64,000 nucleotides of DNA. Origin: Elymus sibiricus. Taxonomy: Eukaryota > Streptophyta > Magnoliopsida > Poales > Poaceae. The translations under genes and the position numbers were made by a program. The stretch is from NCBI GenBank assembly GCA_039707655.1, contig CM077667.1:152435142-152499141 (forward strand), in the 5' to 3' direction. Below, one piece after another: positions 1 to 11,003 of this stretch (positions within the stretch are counted from its first letter, which is position 1; each line of letters begins with the position of its first letter). A model generated the notes under the pieces. That model was not told the DNA's origin and made no database searches. It was given only the letters and a program-made list of their open reading frames with translations.

Positions 1-137
1 TATATGGCTTTCAACTTAAACAAGCTGTCAGAAGATAGTTGGCGGCTTCTTTGGCCTGCAAAGAAAGTTAGGCGTTATAAGCCGCTCGCACAGTTTTTTA
101 ACAAGGCAGGGAAATTTTCTAAGTCTTCAGTACTTAC

Positions 138-413
138 CAAAGATAGCAGAAGTCATCTTGGATATATGACGCTTGATGGTTTGTAGTTCTTCTGACACAA
201 GCTTGAGCCGCTTGTCAGCATTGTCTGCGCGCTTTGTCAGGGCGGCTTGTTTAGACTCAGCAGTTTCTTTGAAGGCAGCAAAGTCAGCTTGAACCTTCTC
301 AAGCTCTTTAACGGTAACCCGGCACTTATCTTCCGCCTCAGCCCGGGCGGTTTGTTGCAAAGCAACACCTTCCCTTAGGCTGGTCAGATCAGACTCGACC
401 GCATCCAAAGCTT
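138..413 (-). CDS. Antisense gene of Gypsy A: coiled-coil exon
   Basis: Internal exon of the minus-strand gene. The frame starts after an acceptor (GTTCGATGCAG) and ends at a perfect donor (ATCTTTG then GTAAGTACTG, donor GT at 136-137). The translation, about 92 residues beginning EALDAVESDLTSLREG, is rich in Ala, Glu, Lys and Leu in a heptad-like pattern and should form a coiled coil. The homologous coiled-coil exons of element B are at 24307-24845. Later exons, if any, lie left of the window. Function unknown; a transposition-related role is only inferred from co-location. Confidence 0.55.
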
Positions 414-533
414 CCTGCATCGAACAAAAACAAAAAGTTCAGGAGGTTTAAGTCGCCAGGATGAGATATTAGTAGACGATTGATGAAGCTATTACGATAC
501 AAGTCTCAAGCAGATTGCAAGCAATATCATTGA

Positions 534-903
534 CACTTGGGGGCTAATGTCTGTGTTTTCTCTCACAATTTATAAACAAGTTCCGGCTCATCTTCGTAAA
601 GTTAAGCCGGCACTTGGGGGCTACACACGGCACTTCTAAACAATGCAGTTTTCTCCAGCTCATTTTTTAAGCCGGAGTTTGGGGGTTATGGTTCGTGAGT
701 TTTTAGCAGTAAAGCTCCGGCTCATCATTATTATAATGACCCGGACTTGGGGGCTACACTTGGATCTACTCTTCAAGTAAGTACCGGCTTAATATCTATA
801 TTAACCCGATACTTGGGGGCTACAAGCTAAGCTATTTGAAGTATGACAAAGATTGAAAGACCCGGTCTACTATTTGCAATATTAAACCAGCTCTTGGGGG
901 CTA
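534..903 (+). repeat. Degenerate 66-80 bp tandem repeat with PPT-like core
   Basis: Six copies of CTTGGGGGCTA (one is TTTGGGGGTTA) start near 534, 611, 677, 745, 811 and 891. Most are preceded by an AAGCCGG or CCGGCTCA motif about 20-60 bp upstream. The core resembles this element's own polypurine tract (CTGGGGCCTAA). The array lies in an intron of the antisense gene, between the exons ending at 413 and starting at 942. I see no coding potential here. Confidence 0.7.
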
Positions 904-941
904 CATAAGGGTATAAGGAAAAAAGCAAGAGAAGAGGGTAC

Positions 942-1411
942 CTCATATTTTTTTCTTCATTAGTCCAACAAGCTTGGACTCCATATTACGGCTTGCAGAG
1001 AGCCAGTTCAGATAACCAGCATGTAATTCATCCGCAGTCAGTTTTTCCAAGACGGGGAATTCAAAGTCAAGTTTTTCTGGTGAGAATGTTTCAGCCTTGC
1101 CGGTGTGTTTTGTTAACACATGAGGATCAGGGAATTGATAGCCTGTCCCAGTGACAACAACTTCTGGATGAGCTGTATCTTCAGCGACTGTTGAAGGGCT
1201 GGGCGGTTTAGGATCAGCCTTTGGAGGGCTCTCAGGAGTGGCCATGTTATCATCAGCCGGCTCGGAGGGCTAAGGAGCGTCTTCAGGCGCATCCTTTCTA
1301 GCCTCAGTAGGCTCAGCGTAAGTAGCAGGTGAGTCCGGCTTAACGGTCTCCGGCTCTTGGGCAGCAACAGCAGCGGTAGACCCGCCAGTTTTCCTTCGTT
1401 TTGCTTGGGCC
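942..1411 (-). pseudogene. Antisense gene of Gypsy A: basic/Pro-rich exon with a stop
   Basis: Exon on the minus strand. The acceptor is TTTGCTTCCAG (AG at 1412-1413) and the donor is ATGAG then GTACCC (GT at 940-941). The frame begins AQAKRRKTGG, a basic stretch that could be a nuclear localisation signal. It continues through a Pro/Ala/Glu-rich segment and hits an in-frame TAG near 1270, just before PSEPADDN, after which it stays open (PESPPKADPKPPSPS and on to FPVLEKLTADELHAGYLNWL). The stop marks this copy as decayed. The product resembles the low-complexity middle of the homologous gene in element B. Confidence 0.5.
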
Positions 1412-1629
1412 CTGGAAGCAAAAAGATTGTTACATAGAGGACAAGGGTGGTAAAAAAGTATGGTGCAAATACAAAAGTACGCACTCCGGGTTGATCTTCA
1501 GAGGAGGCAACTTGGATGCAGTGGAATCGCCAGATGAAGTAGGCGACTCCTAAAAAAGTTAAGACGATAAAAAACAGAGTAAGGCTACAATGCAAGAGTG
1601 TTAAAAATTGGACTTGGTTAAAAGAATAC

Positions 1630-2067
1630 CTCAGCAGGCCGTTTCCGAGGAGCCGGAGAGTTTGGTAAGCCGGCCAAAAGTTCTTCAGAGCCGGTGCTCC
1701 GGGTCTGACGTCTGGAATTGTGCTGTTGCTTTTTCAAAAGAAAGTTGGGGTCTAAATAAGCAAGAGGATGAGAAAATGGAACTTTCCGGATGACCCGCCG
1801 TGTTTTCTCTTGTGGAAAGTTTTCTGAGTCAGAGGAGATATAAGTTACCTCAGGGGCGTCCGCATGGCTTGTCTCCGTTTCCTCCTGTGAATAATTATTG
1901 TCAATAAGTTGCATAAAGAGACGGCCAAGGGAGTCAAGTTCTACCTCCGAGTCGTCAAGCTCAGGCAGTTCCTGAGTAGAAGATTTCTTTTTATGGGCGC
2001 GGGTTTTACCCGCCTTAGGCTTCCTCACAGGAGGGTTATATTTCTTCTTCCAGAAAGTAGAGCCGGC
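1630..2067 (-). CDS. Antisense gene of Gypsy A: acidic/basic middle exon
   Basis: Minus-strand exon of about 146 codons with an acceptor (TATGCACAG, then GCCGGC) and a donor (GCTGAG, then GTATTC, GT at 1628-1629). The frame reads AGSTFWKKKYNPPVRKPKAG, then a Lys-rich stretch (RAHKKKSS), an acidic segment (ELPELDDSEVELDSLG), EVTYISSDSENFPQ and a basic Arg/Lys-rich end. The exon is stop-free. Charge-patterned, disordered-looking sequence of this kind follows the conserved N-terminal domain in both A and B. No enzymatic motif is visible. Confidence 0.5.
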
Positions 2068-2155
2068 CTGTGCATAAGCCGCCGAAAAAGGTTAAAAGGA
2101 GCAAGGCAAAAAGTCAAGACAAGAATGACCAGTTTTGTGGAAAAGGGTTTCTTAC

Positions 2156-3043
2156 AGCTGGAGCTGGGTTCTTGACGCAAAAAGGTTTCAGCCCAATTTT
2201 GTTGCAAGTCTCTTGTTTTTCGCCAAGAAGTGATTTGACGGAAGAGTTGATGTCTTGTTCTGTCAGAGGGGTGGCGTTGAAACAGAGAGGGTCATTTCAT
2301 TCGCCCGTAAATACACACATGAGTCGGTCACGCCGGCTCAGTGGCAAGATTTTCCAGGTAACCCAGCAACGGGTTAAGTCGACGCCAGTCAAGCCGTTCG
2401 CCATTAAGGCCCTGATCTTCGCGAAGGCTGGAGCATATTTCGCTCGCTCTGCGGCAGACATCCGGTCAGGGAGTTCTCCAGAGGTGCCAAGCCGGGTAGG
2501 ACGATAACCCGGCAGCGGATTCTCTTCTTTGGGAGAAGTGTCCTTGCAGTAAAACCAAGTCTTGTTCCAATCTTTGGGGTGACTTGGTAAGACGACTGCT
2601 GGATAGGGCAAATCTCTCCGTCTCTGGATAGAAACGCCGCCAAGCTCCAAACTTCGTCCAGCCGCCACTTCAGTTTGGTGGTTGATGTAAAAGTAGTCAC
2701 GGAAGAGGTCAACAGACGGCTCTTCTTGCAGGTAAACTTCGCATAAGACTTGAAACTGACACATATTGGTGACAGAGTTTGGACCTATGTCTTGAGGGTG
2801 AAGCTTGAAGGAGTGAAGAACGTCCCGGAAATTTTTTGACCCGGGCGGGCTAAAACCACGAAGGAGGTGATCAGTGAATACGACAACTTCTCCTTCCTGA
2901 GGAGTAGGTATTATTTCTGGCCCTGGAACCCGCCAATGTATAACGTCCTGAGCCGGCAAGATACCCGATTCTACGAAGTCAAGGAGAAGCTGCTCGGTGA
3001 CTCTGGAGCCAACCCAATCACAAGACGCAGGTGCTCTTGACAT
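2156..3043 (-). pseudogene. Antisense gene of Gypsy A: first exon, gypsy-type transposon domain (PF04195-like)
   Basis: The reading frame opens with an ATG at 3041-3043 (MSRAPASCDWVGSRVTEQLL) and runs 248 residues to a TGA at 2297-2299. The frame stays open beyond that to a possible donor (CAGCT then GTAAGA, GT at 2154-2155), so the TGA is probably a nonsense mutation. The motif KDWNKTWFYCKDT matches KGWQETWFYCHDI in element B and is the recognisable core of the Triticeae 'putative gypsy type transposon' domain, which I recall as PF04195. The product's function is unknown. It is transcribed against the retrotransposon, so it needs its own promoter; a TATA-like CATAAATAGGG lies on the minus strand near 3711-3721. 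Confidence 0.6.
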
Positions 3044-3974
3044 GGTGGCGGGTCAAACTGTGAGAAGGCACAGAATATGGCGGGTTAGAAACACCAAATA
3101 ATTAAAGGCAGCTATGGGCAGCATGATGATGAGGCGTTAAGCCGCCGACGTATTTTATCAGAGAGCCGGCAGTGTGATGGCAGGTTAATTGGACAAGGCG
3201 ATACTAGAAATAGTGTTAAGTGTGGACAAACAGGTTTCACATATTACAACCATGGCTGCAAGATCTACAGGCGAAGATAAATGAAATATATTCCAAAACC
3301 TAAAAAGGGGAGTGGAAGAACAGGCAGACAGCACGCGGAGAAGATTGATATGCAGATCTATAACAAGCGGATATTGACATTTAAAGGACAACTGCAACGG
3401 ATAGACAGCGATATAAGATTCAAGGGGACACTTGCAATCTACATTACGAAGAACAGCGAAGAACACTAAAGAAACCCGATGAACTCGGGAAGATCCTAGT
3501 CGAGATGACTACCGATTTAACAAGGGTTGAGAATGGTACCTTGCGGATGCGGACGGGCTGGCGAGTTTCTGGTCCGAATCAGGTTGATGCAGCGGCCGGC
3601 GTTGGGGATGACAGTGAGGTCCAGTCGGCGCGGCGGAGCTCTGGAGGTGCGAGTCTGAAGGAGGAAGAAGAAGACGGTGGCGGCAGAGAAAGGAAAGGGG
3701 GCAGCTCGTGTCCCTATTTATGAGATGGGATGGCAACAGTGCGCGTGAAAATCGAAGAGGCGCAGTGATGATTGACCAGAAGGGACGCCTCGATTTTTGG
3801 GCTGACCGTTTAATGAGAGGATCTGTTGCGAACGTCATAGAATCTTTTTAGTATATTCGACGTGACGTCACGGCGGGTTATGAGTTTTCTTTTTCAGGTA
3901 AAGAAAATGTGAGACTCGCCGCCAAGTGAGTTTGAAGATTGACATGAACAGGCTCAAATCAATCTGGGGCCTAA
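3044..3974. other. Noncoding region before the 3' LTR of Gypsy A
   Basis: This stretch separates the antisense gene's start codon from the polypurine tract. It holds a GC-rich segment (about 3535-3700) and the minus-strand TATA-like sequence near 3711-3721, consistent with the promoter and 5' leader of the antisense gene. The last 14 bp (3961-3974) are the polypurine tract. No other gene is seen. Confidence 0.5.
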
Positions 3975-4513
3975 TGTTGGGGATATAACCCCGTGGTAAG
4001 ACCCGCCCAGGAGGGGTCGGGTCATACCTGGCGGCTCATAGCCAAGACCCTACGATGGGGCCGGAAGATGAAGGCCAGGCCACATGGCGGCTTACCAGAC
4101 GGGCTAAGACGAAGGCCCAGAGACAGAAGATGGTGTGAGACCCGGGCGGTTAAGCCGCCCGGAGACGGCTTGCCCAAGATGGCAAGGCGGCTTAGAGGCA
4201 GGGTTGACTACGTTGTATGAGTCGGTTTGGGACTCGTGTAACCCAGGGCCTCGACCTCCTATATAAAGGTGAGACCCTGGGGCGGCTTAGACAGAAACCA
4301 ATCAATCGAGAACTAGGTCAAGCGAATCCGCTCCCTTGTAATCGATACTCCAATCAGTACAACACAAGCAGGACGTAGGCTTTTACCTCTTCTTGAGGGG
4401 CCGAACCTGGGTAAACTCGTGTCCCTCATCTTGACCAACCCCTTTGAGTCCACCGCCTTAGCGATGGCCTCGAACGTAAGTCTTCGGACATCTGCCGTGA
4501 CAAAACCACGACA
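3975..4513 (+). repeat. 3' LTR of Gypsy A (539 bp)
   Basis: It starts TGTTGGGGATATAACC and ends CACGACA, with TG...CA termini and a polypurine tract directly upstream. A plant TATA box (CCTATATAAAGG) lies near 4256-4267 on the plus strand. About 100 bp upstream of it is a GC-rich dyad, CCGGGCGG-TTAAG-CCGCCCGG (about 4141-4161), plus further GGCGGCTTA copies in both orientations. The LTR's last bases abut the pol reading frame of element B. Confidence 0.85.
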
Positions 4514-4515
4514 CA

Positions 4516-6798
4516 CCCGAAGCACAAGCCGCGTTAGAGGACCTCAAGGCATTGCTTTCCACCCAGCCGATGTTAGCTGCTCCGGGCAGCCAGGAACCTC
4601 TACTCCTGTACATCGCGCCCACTAGCCAGGTGGTGAGCAATATCCTTGTTGTAGAGCACGAGGAGCCGGGAAAAACATTCAAAGTGCAAAGGCCTATATA
4701 CTATATCTCAGAAGTCTTGACCCCTTCCAAGCAAAGGTACCCACATTACCAAAAGCTTGTTTATGGCATTTACCTAACGGTAAAGAAGGTGGTTCATTAC
4801 TTTCAAGATCACTCGGTCACAGTCGTTAGCAACGCTCCCCTGTCGGAGATTCTGCACAACAGAGACGCTGCTGGCCGAGTGTCGAAATGGGCAATCGAAC
4901 TCCTGCCGTTGGAAATAAAATTTGAAGCCAAGAAAGCAATCAAGTCTCAGGCCTTGGTGGATTTTATGGCCGAATGGATGGAACAAGAGCAACCGACCCC
5001 GAGTGTCTCCGAGCATTGGACCATATTCTTTTATGGATCTAAGATGCTCAATGGCTCGGGAGCTGGAGTCGTCCTTGTCTCTCCTAGAGGGGATAAGTTG
5101 AATTACGTCCTCTAGATCCATTTTGATTCGTCAAACAATGAGGCCGAATATGAGGCCCTCCTGTATGGCCTTCGTATGGCCATCTCACTCGGCATTCGTC
5201 GTTTGATGGTCTACGGTGACTCGGACCTCATTGTCAATCAAGTGATGAAGGAGTGGGACATTCGGAGCCCAGCTATGACCGGCTACTGCAACGCAGTCAG
5301 AAAGCTGGAGAAGAACTTTGAAGGATTGGAGCTGCGTCACATTCCTCGTGCGAACAACCACGCAGCAGACGACCTAGCAAAGATTGGTTCCACTCAGCGG
5401 GCAGTCCCCAAGGACATATTCCTCGAACATCTACACGCTCCAACAATCGCAGAAGATCCTTTCACAGAGGAGCCCCCGCAAGCAGTCGGTCCATCTGATC
5501 CGACTGAGGTTGAAGTTCCAGCTATAGTGGATCTGGTCCACGAAATGCTGGTAATCACTCCCGAGTGGACTAAACCCTATTTGGCATACTTGCTCAGGCA
5601 AGAACTCCCCGAAGACGAAGAAGAAGCCCGTCGGATCGTCCGTCGATCCAAGTCATTCGAAGTTATGGGAGACCAGTTGTACAAGAAAAGCACCACAGGA
5701 GTCATCCAAAAATGCATCTCCCCTGAGGAAGGGCTGCAAATCTTACATGAAATCCACTCGGGAACCTGCGGCCACCATGCGTCCTCTCGGACTTTGGTTG
5801 CTAAGGCTTTCCGAGTGGGTTTTTATTGGCCCCGAGCCAATGAAGCAGCAAGGGACCTGGTGGACCTGTGTGTTGGGTGTCAGTTCTACAAGAATAAGTC
5901 CCACAAGCCAGCGTCCGCTCTCAAGACGATCCCGATCACTTGGCCGTTCGCAGTATGGGGCCTCGATATGGTCGGTCCCCTGCAGACTGGGTCGAGTGGA
6001 TTCACACATCTGCTCGTGGCGGTTGACAAGTTCACCAAATGGGTCGAAGCGAAGCCCATCAAGAGTTTGGATGCAGGTACTGCCGTCAGTTTCATTCGGC
6101 AGATCATCTTCAGATTCGGCGTACCGCATGATATTATCATGGATAACGGGAAGAACTTCGACTCGGAAGAGTTCCGTGAATTCTGTTTCTCCCAAGGCAC
6201 TCGGGTTAATTACGCCTCAGTGGCTCACCCGCAGTCTAATGGGCAGGCAGAGCGCGCAAACGGAATGATTCTGCAAGGTCTGAAGCCTCGATTGATGAGA
6301 GACCTGAAGTATGCTGCTGGAGCTTGGGTTGAAGAATTGCCTTCTGTCTTATGGGGCATTCGGACAACCCCAAACCGCTCTACGAAGCGCACGCCTTTCT
6401 ACATGGTATACGGATTAGAGGTTGTGCTGCCGAGTGATCTTCAGCACAATTCCCCCCGAGTGGAACTGTATGATGAAGCTGAAACCGAAGCCGCTCGGCA
6501 AGACGGCCTCGACCTTTTAGAGGAAGATAGAGAGGTGGCCCTCATCAGATCGACGCTCTATCAGCAAGATCTGAGGCGTTACCATGACAGACACGTCCAG
6601 GGCCGAGCTTTTCAGGAAGGAGACCTTGTCCTCCGACTGGATCAGCAGAAACCCCATAAGCTAGCGCCTCCGTGGCAGGGGCCGTATGCAATCTCCAAAG
6701 TCTTGCACAATGGAGCCTACCGACTTTACAATATCGAAGATGGCGTAGAAGAGCCCCGGACTTGGAACGCGGACCTGCTTCGCAAGTTCTACACTTAG
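4516..6798 (+). pseudogene. pol: Gypsy B pol fragment: RT end, RNase H, integrase
   Basis: A continuous frame of about 760 codons broken once by TAG at 5113-5115. It starts inside RT (ALEDLKALLS) because element A displaced the upstream part. The RT/RNase H region continues to ALVDFMAEWM. RNase H begins at WTIFFYGSKMLNGSGAG, where Tyr stands in the usual place of the first catalytic Asp (FFDGS in the family). EAEYEALLYGL and YGDSDL follow. Integrase has the zinc-binding H-H-C-C region (HEIHSGTCGHH to CVGCQFYKN) and all three DDE positions visible: LDMVGPL, DNGKNF and NGQAERANG. The C-terminus ends PRTWNADLLRKFYT without a chromodomain. The nonsense codon and lost RNase H Asp make this copy inactive. 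Confidence 0.9.
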
Positions 6799-6960
6799 CA
6801 CGTAACTACTTTAGTTTGTCATTCCAGAAATGCAATCCGAGTGATCTCGATGAATAAAGTTTAGTTCCTTTATATTTTGTCGAAATTTAACTCTTGTCAC
6901 TCTGGTGAATCAGTGCCCTATGTCACCCCCAGTAGGTGTAAAACGCTAGCTGCGATTCCG

Positions 6961-7776
6961 CATCGCCTAAGTTAAAAATGTCTAGAGTGAGACATCCTTC
7001 TCACTCGGACGACAAGATGGACAGGACCATCATTGTTCGCAAGAACTAATCCGGGTGCAGGTCTCACCTACACTCGGGGGCTTAGCCGCGGTCCCGCATC
7101 GCCTAAGTTAAAAATGTCTAGAGAAGGACATCCTTCTCACTCGGACGACAAGATGGACAGGACCATCATTGTTCGCAAGACTAATCCGAGTGCAGGTATC
7201 ACCTACACTCGGGGGCTTAGCCGCGGTCCCGCATCGCCTAAGTTAAAAATGTCTAGAGTGAGACATCCTTCTCACTCGGACGGCAAGATGGACAGGACCA
7301 TCATTGTTCGCAAGAACTAATCCGAGTGCAGGTCTCACCTACACTCGGGGGCTTAGCTGCGGTCCCGCATCGCCTAAGTTAAAAATGTCTAGACTGGGAC
7401 ATCCTTCTCACTCGGACGACAAGACGGACAGGACCATCATTGTTCGCAAGAAGTAATCTGAGTGCAGGTCTCACCTACACTCGGGGACTTAGCCGCGGTC
7501 CCGCATCGCCTAAGTTAAAAATGTCTAGAGTGCGACTTCCTTCTCACTCGGACGACAAGATGGATAGGACCATCATTGTTCGCAAGAACTAATCCGAGTG
7601 CAGGTCTCACCTACACTCGGGGGCTTAGCCGCGGTCCCGCATCGCCTAAGTTAAAAACGTCTGGAGTAGGACATCCTTTTCACTCAGAAGACAAGATGGA
7701 CAAGACCATCATTGTTCTAACGAACAATCCCGAGTGCGGGTCAAGCCCATACTCGGGGACTTAGCTGTTGCTCCGC
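6961..7776 (+). repeat. 136-bp tandem repeat, about six units
   Basis: The motif CATCGCCTAAGTTAAAAA recurs at 6961, 7097, 7232, 7368, 7504 and 7640, with a degenerate copy at about 7777, giving a period of 136 bp (one unit is 135). Each unit carries ACTCGGGGGCTTAG, close to the element's polypurine tract TTCGGGGGCTAC, and the inverted pair CCGAGTG/CACTCGG. Because the period is not a multiple of three, apparent repetitive ORFs here are not genes. The array lies between pol and the antisense gene, the hypervariable 3' zone of Tat-type elements. Confidence 0.9.
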
Positions 7777-7969
7777 GTCGCCTAAGCACAAACGCTCAGA
7801 AAGCAAAGGTTGAACAAAACCAAGGCAAATAAAAACGGTATCACTCGAAATAAGAGTACGGATAAAAGTCTTGACGATAGGAGCCTCAAGCCCATTCAAA
7901 GTCTTACGGTTACAGCTACCACTCGGCATTCCGAGGCAAAAGCTTAAAGAGTCTAAACCTGCCGATCAC

Positions 7970-8222
7970 TCAGCCTACTGCTTCTACGAAGGTGTCTAGG
8001 TCGATGCTGTCCGCTATCCGAGTGGCAGCCTCCATGAACATTTCCATGAAGTCATCGATCTTGGCGTGCTTCCTGTTAGCTACCTCAAGAGACTTCAACT
8101 TCTTCTCGTCCACCCCCATGCAGTGGATACGGACTAACGAGAGGGCGATGTCAGCACCAGCCCGAGCTGCAGATTTCTTCCAGTCTTTCACTCGGCTCGG
8201 CACCTCCTTCACTAGGGCAACT
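7970..8222 (-). CDS. Antisense gene of Gypsy B: C-terminal part of last exon
   Basis: Minus-strand frame ending at a stop at 7970, reading ALVKEVPSRVKDWKKSAARA and closing DSIDLDTFVEAVG. It is the second half of an exon split by element L. The first half (23989-24210) ends SKDLETML and joins in frame once L is removed, which fixes the pre-insertion site. The segment is predicted helical (KLKSLEVANRKHAKIDDFMEM). It is the 3' end of the antisense transcript; no domain assigned. Confidence 0.6.
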
Positions 8223-10920
8223 TGTCACGCCCAAGATGCGATCCTATCCTTATTTTGGCACGAGGGCCTCGACAGGGATAGAAGCGCATCTCGTCATTTC
8301 GCAAGAATGGATATCATTACAAGTACATGTAAAGAAGAGATGAGTATATGGAATTGGCTTACACTCGCCACAAGCTACATCAATATCACATCAATACAAC
8401 AGCATATCCAAACATCCTACAGAAGAGCAGGGTCCGACTACGGACGAAAACAAACGATAAAATGACATCCATCCTTGCTATCCCAGGCTGCCGCCTGGAA
8501 CCCATCCTAGATCGAAGAAGAAGAAGAAGAACTCCAAATCAAACAAGCATCGCGCTCACGTCAAAGCATCGCATTACCTGTACCTGCAACTGTTGTTGTA
8601 GTAATCTGTGAGCCACAGGGACTTAGCAATCTCATTTCCATGGGTATCAAGACTATTAAAGCTTAATGGGTGAGGTAAGGTTAAGTGGTGAGGCTGCAGC
8701 AAGCACTAAGCATTTATTTGAGTGGCTAACTTACGAGCACAAGAATAAGGGGGGATGATTGTCGCATAAACGGACGTGAACTAGTAATGATCTCTAAGAG
8801 ATCCTGAACACCTACTTACGAACAAACATAACCCCACCGTGTTCTCTCTCGGATCAGAAATTCACGAGAAGAGACAGTCACGGTTACGCACACAAAGTTG
8901 GTGTATTTTATTTGAGTTTACTTCAAGTTTGCTATGACCGGGTGTTAAAAAAAGTTTCCAAGTTGCCACGTAACCGCGGGCACGGCTTTCCGAAAGACTT
9001 AACCCTGCAGGGGAGCTCCAACTCATCCATCACAAATTAACCACACGCCACGGGAATAACCTCGACCACGAATCCCGTGATTTCCTAGGAAATTCCATTG
9101 GAAAACCTCAACCTCGAGATAGCCCAAAGTATCGGAATTCCTAGCACAAGACGTTCGAGAAAGGTAAAACAAGTCCAGCAAGACCGCCCGACATGTCGAC
9201 GAACCCGATAGAAGCCGTGTATCTCGTTCTCAGGACACGACCGGATAAGCTAGTGTACAGGGCCTGATAGACATCACCCGAGTTGCCCCGGGGTGGCCCC
9301 GCACAGTGCTCTAGTTCGGACCAACAATCATGAGGAGCACTGGCCCGGGGGGTTGATTAAAGATCCTCGGGTTAATTACTCCCTATAGGTTTATTAGTTA
9401 TTAGGCAAATGTAGTACCAAAGTTGGGCCTTGCCAGACAAGTTTTATCCTAAAACGAAAATCAAGGGGGTCCCCATAACAACCCCGAGCATGTTAGGAGC
9501 GCTCAATTATGGAACATAATACCGGTACACAAGTAACTAGGGCAGCAAGAGTGGAACAAAACACCGAGCAAAAGGTCAAGCCTTCCACCCTTTACCAAGT
9601 ATATATGTGCATCAAATTAAATAGCAATAATATTGTGATATAACAAAATATCCATGTTGGCACATGGAAACAATTGCACCTGCAACTAGCAACGCTATAA
9701 GAAGGGTTGAGCAAGCAGTAACATAGCCAAACAATGTTTGCTGGGATGGGGAGGGGTTAGAGGCTTTTCATGGCAATTTGGGAGGTTTAACATACAAGTG
9801 GTAGGTAGCGAGACAAGTGATAGAAACGACACATCTAGCATGGCAATGATAGTAGTGGTATCCAGGGAAATGATCATCTTGCCTGAGATCCCGCTTGGAA
9901 GAAGAACGAGTCCATGAAGAAGACGAGCCAACGTAGTCGAACGAATCCTCACACTCCAAACGCTTTCGGAACTCTATCGAGAAGAAGCAATCTGAAAACA
10001 ACAATCAACACATGATCAACACCACAACATATGCATGACATGATGCACAATCGAATATGATGCATGTCCGGTTATTTATGCAAGGCATGGCAATCACACA
10101 AACAAATACTACACATTAAGTGAAGCTCAATATGCAACGAGTTGCATATTGACGAAACTCCACATTCGAATTATTTAGTTTACTCTCGTTTGGGTACTCG
10201 TCAATATTAAATGTTGTTTAACATGGATGGTCATGGCCTAAGGTGAAGATGGAATTAAAGCAATTTTAAATGGAGAGGAAGAACATACATATAACAAAAT
10301 AATAACTCTCCATATTACGAGAAATGCGGTTAATGTTGTTTAACCAAACAATCATTTTAAATGTTGTCTATCATGGCAAGAGGTGAAGCATGAACAACTA
10401 CATCAAATGGGCATTTTAAATGAGGCCGGTAGCAACATATACCATTTCCGAAACAACCTCATATGCATATTACGATTTTGTTCCAGATCTGTCCTATACA
10501 TATATTAGAGTTATTAAACAGCAAAAGTAATGCCACCATGTGATTCTACACATTTTTCTAGGCAAGTTACATATGTGGAACATTTTAATCGGAGCTACGG
10601 ATAAATAGATATGACATAAATCATTTTGACATGGCATTTATGCAAATTAAACAAACAACAAGTTTAAACATTTTTTTTGCGCATGAGAGTGGGATTTTGT
10701 GAAACTAAACGAAATTCTAATCATTTTACATATATGAAACATTTTCATCCGATGCACGGTTAAATATCTATGAGCAATGCAAAACATGGCATTTGTAATA
10801 GGTAAAACTCTGGATAATTAACTAAAATCCTAGCCGAGAAAAAAAAAGGTTACTGGGCCGAAATCCACAGTAGAAGATCAGGCCCAAGCGCTGGGTGTGC
10901 CAACAGAAAGAAAACATGGC

Positions 10921-11003
10921 AAAAAATCTGCTGTTCCTGGGACTCGAACCAAGTACCTCTTGGTTGGAGGCTGAGTGCGCTAACCAGCTGAGCTAGAAAT
11001 CTG
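10921..11003 (-). other. tRNA-like pol III unit in the LTR of element L
   Basis: The minus strand shows an A box (TAGCTCAGCTGG, 10984-10995), a canonical B box (GGTTCGAGTCC, 10940-10950) and a run of six T (10921-10926) where pol III would terminate. The D-arm and T-arm regions are recognisable. The acceptor stem pairs only partly and the anticodon arm is degenerate, so this is a tRNA-derived sequence rather than a working tRNA. The right LTR has the same unit at 22169-22243. Confidence 0.5.

Larger units (their letters stand above)
1..4513 (+). mobile_element. Gypsy element A, 3' part (Tat-like, with antisense gene)
   Basis: This is the 3' portion of an LTR retrotransposon read on the plus strand; its 5' LTR, gag and pol lie outside the window. 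The orientation follows from a polypurine tract (AATCTGGGGCCTAA, 3961-3974) directly before an LTR that begins TGTTGGGGATATAACC and ends CACGACA. The space between the missing pol and the 3' LTR holds a spliced gene on the opposite strand. A and B share this arrangement, and antisense ORFs in this position are known from Tat-lineage Gypsy elements such as maize Grande. A is inserted in the pol gene of Gypsy B, whose reading frame starts immediately after the LTR. Family name not assigned. Confidence 0.85.

Noticed and set aside
1113..1595. 160-codon hydrophobic frame on the minus strand in element A
   Set aside because: It crosses an intron and runs out of frame with the exon at 942-1411, which has good splice sites and charged composition like its homologue.
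7033..7320. Repetitive 95-codon ORF in the 136-bp array
   Set aside because: Open only because one unit is 135 bp; the period of 136 breaks the frame in other units.
10921..11003. A functional tRNA gene in the LTR of L
   Set aside because: Acceptor and anticodon arms do not fold properly; kept as a tRNA-like pol III unit only.
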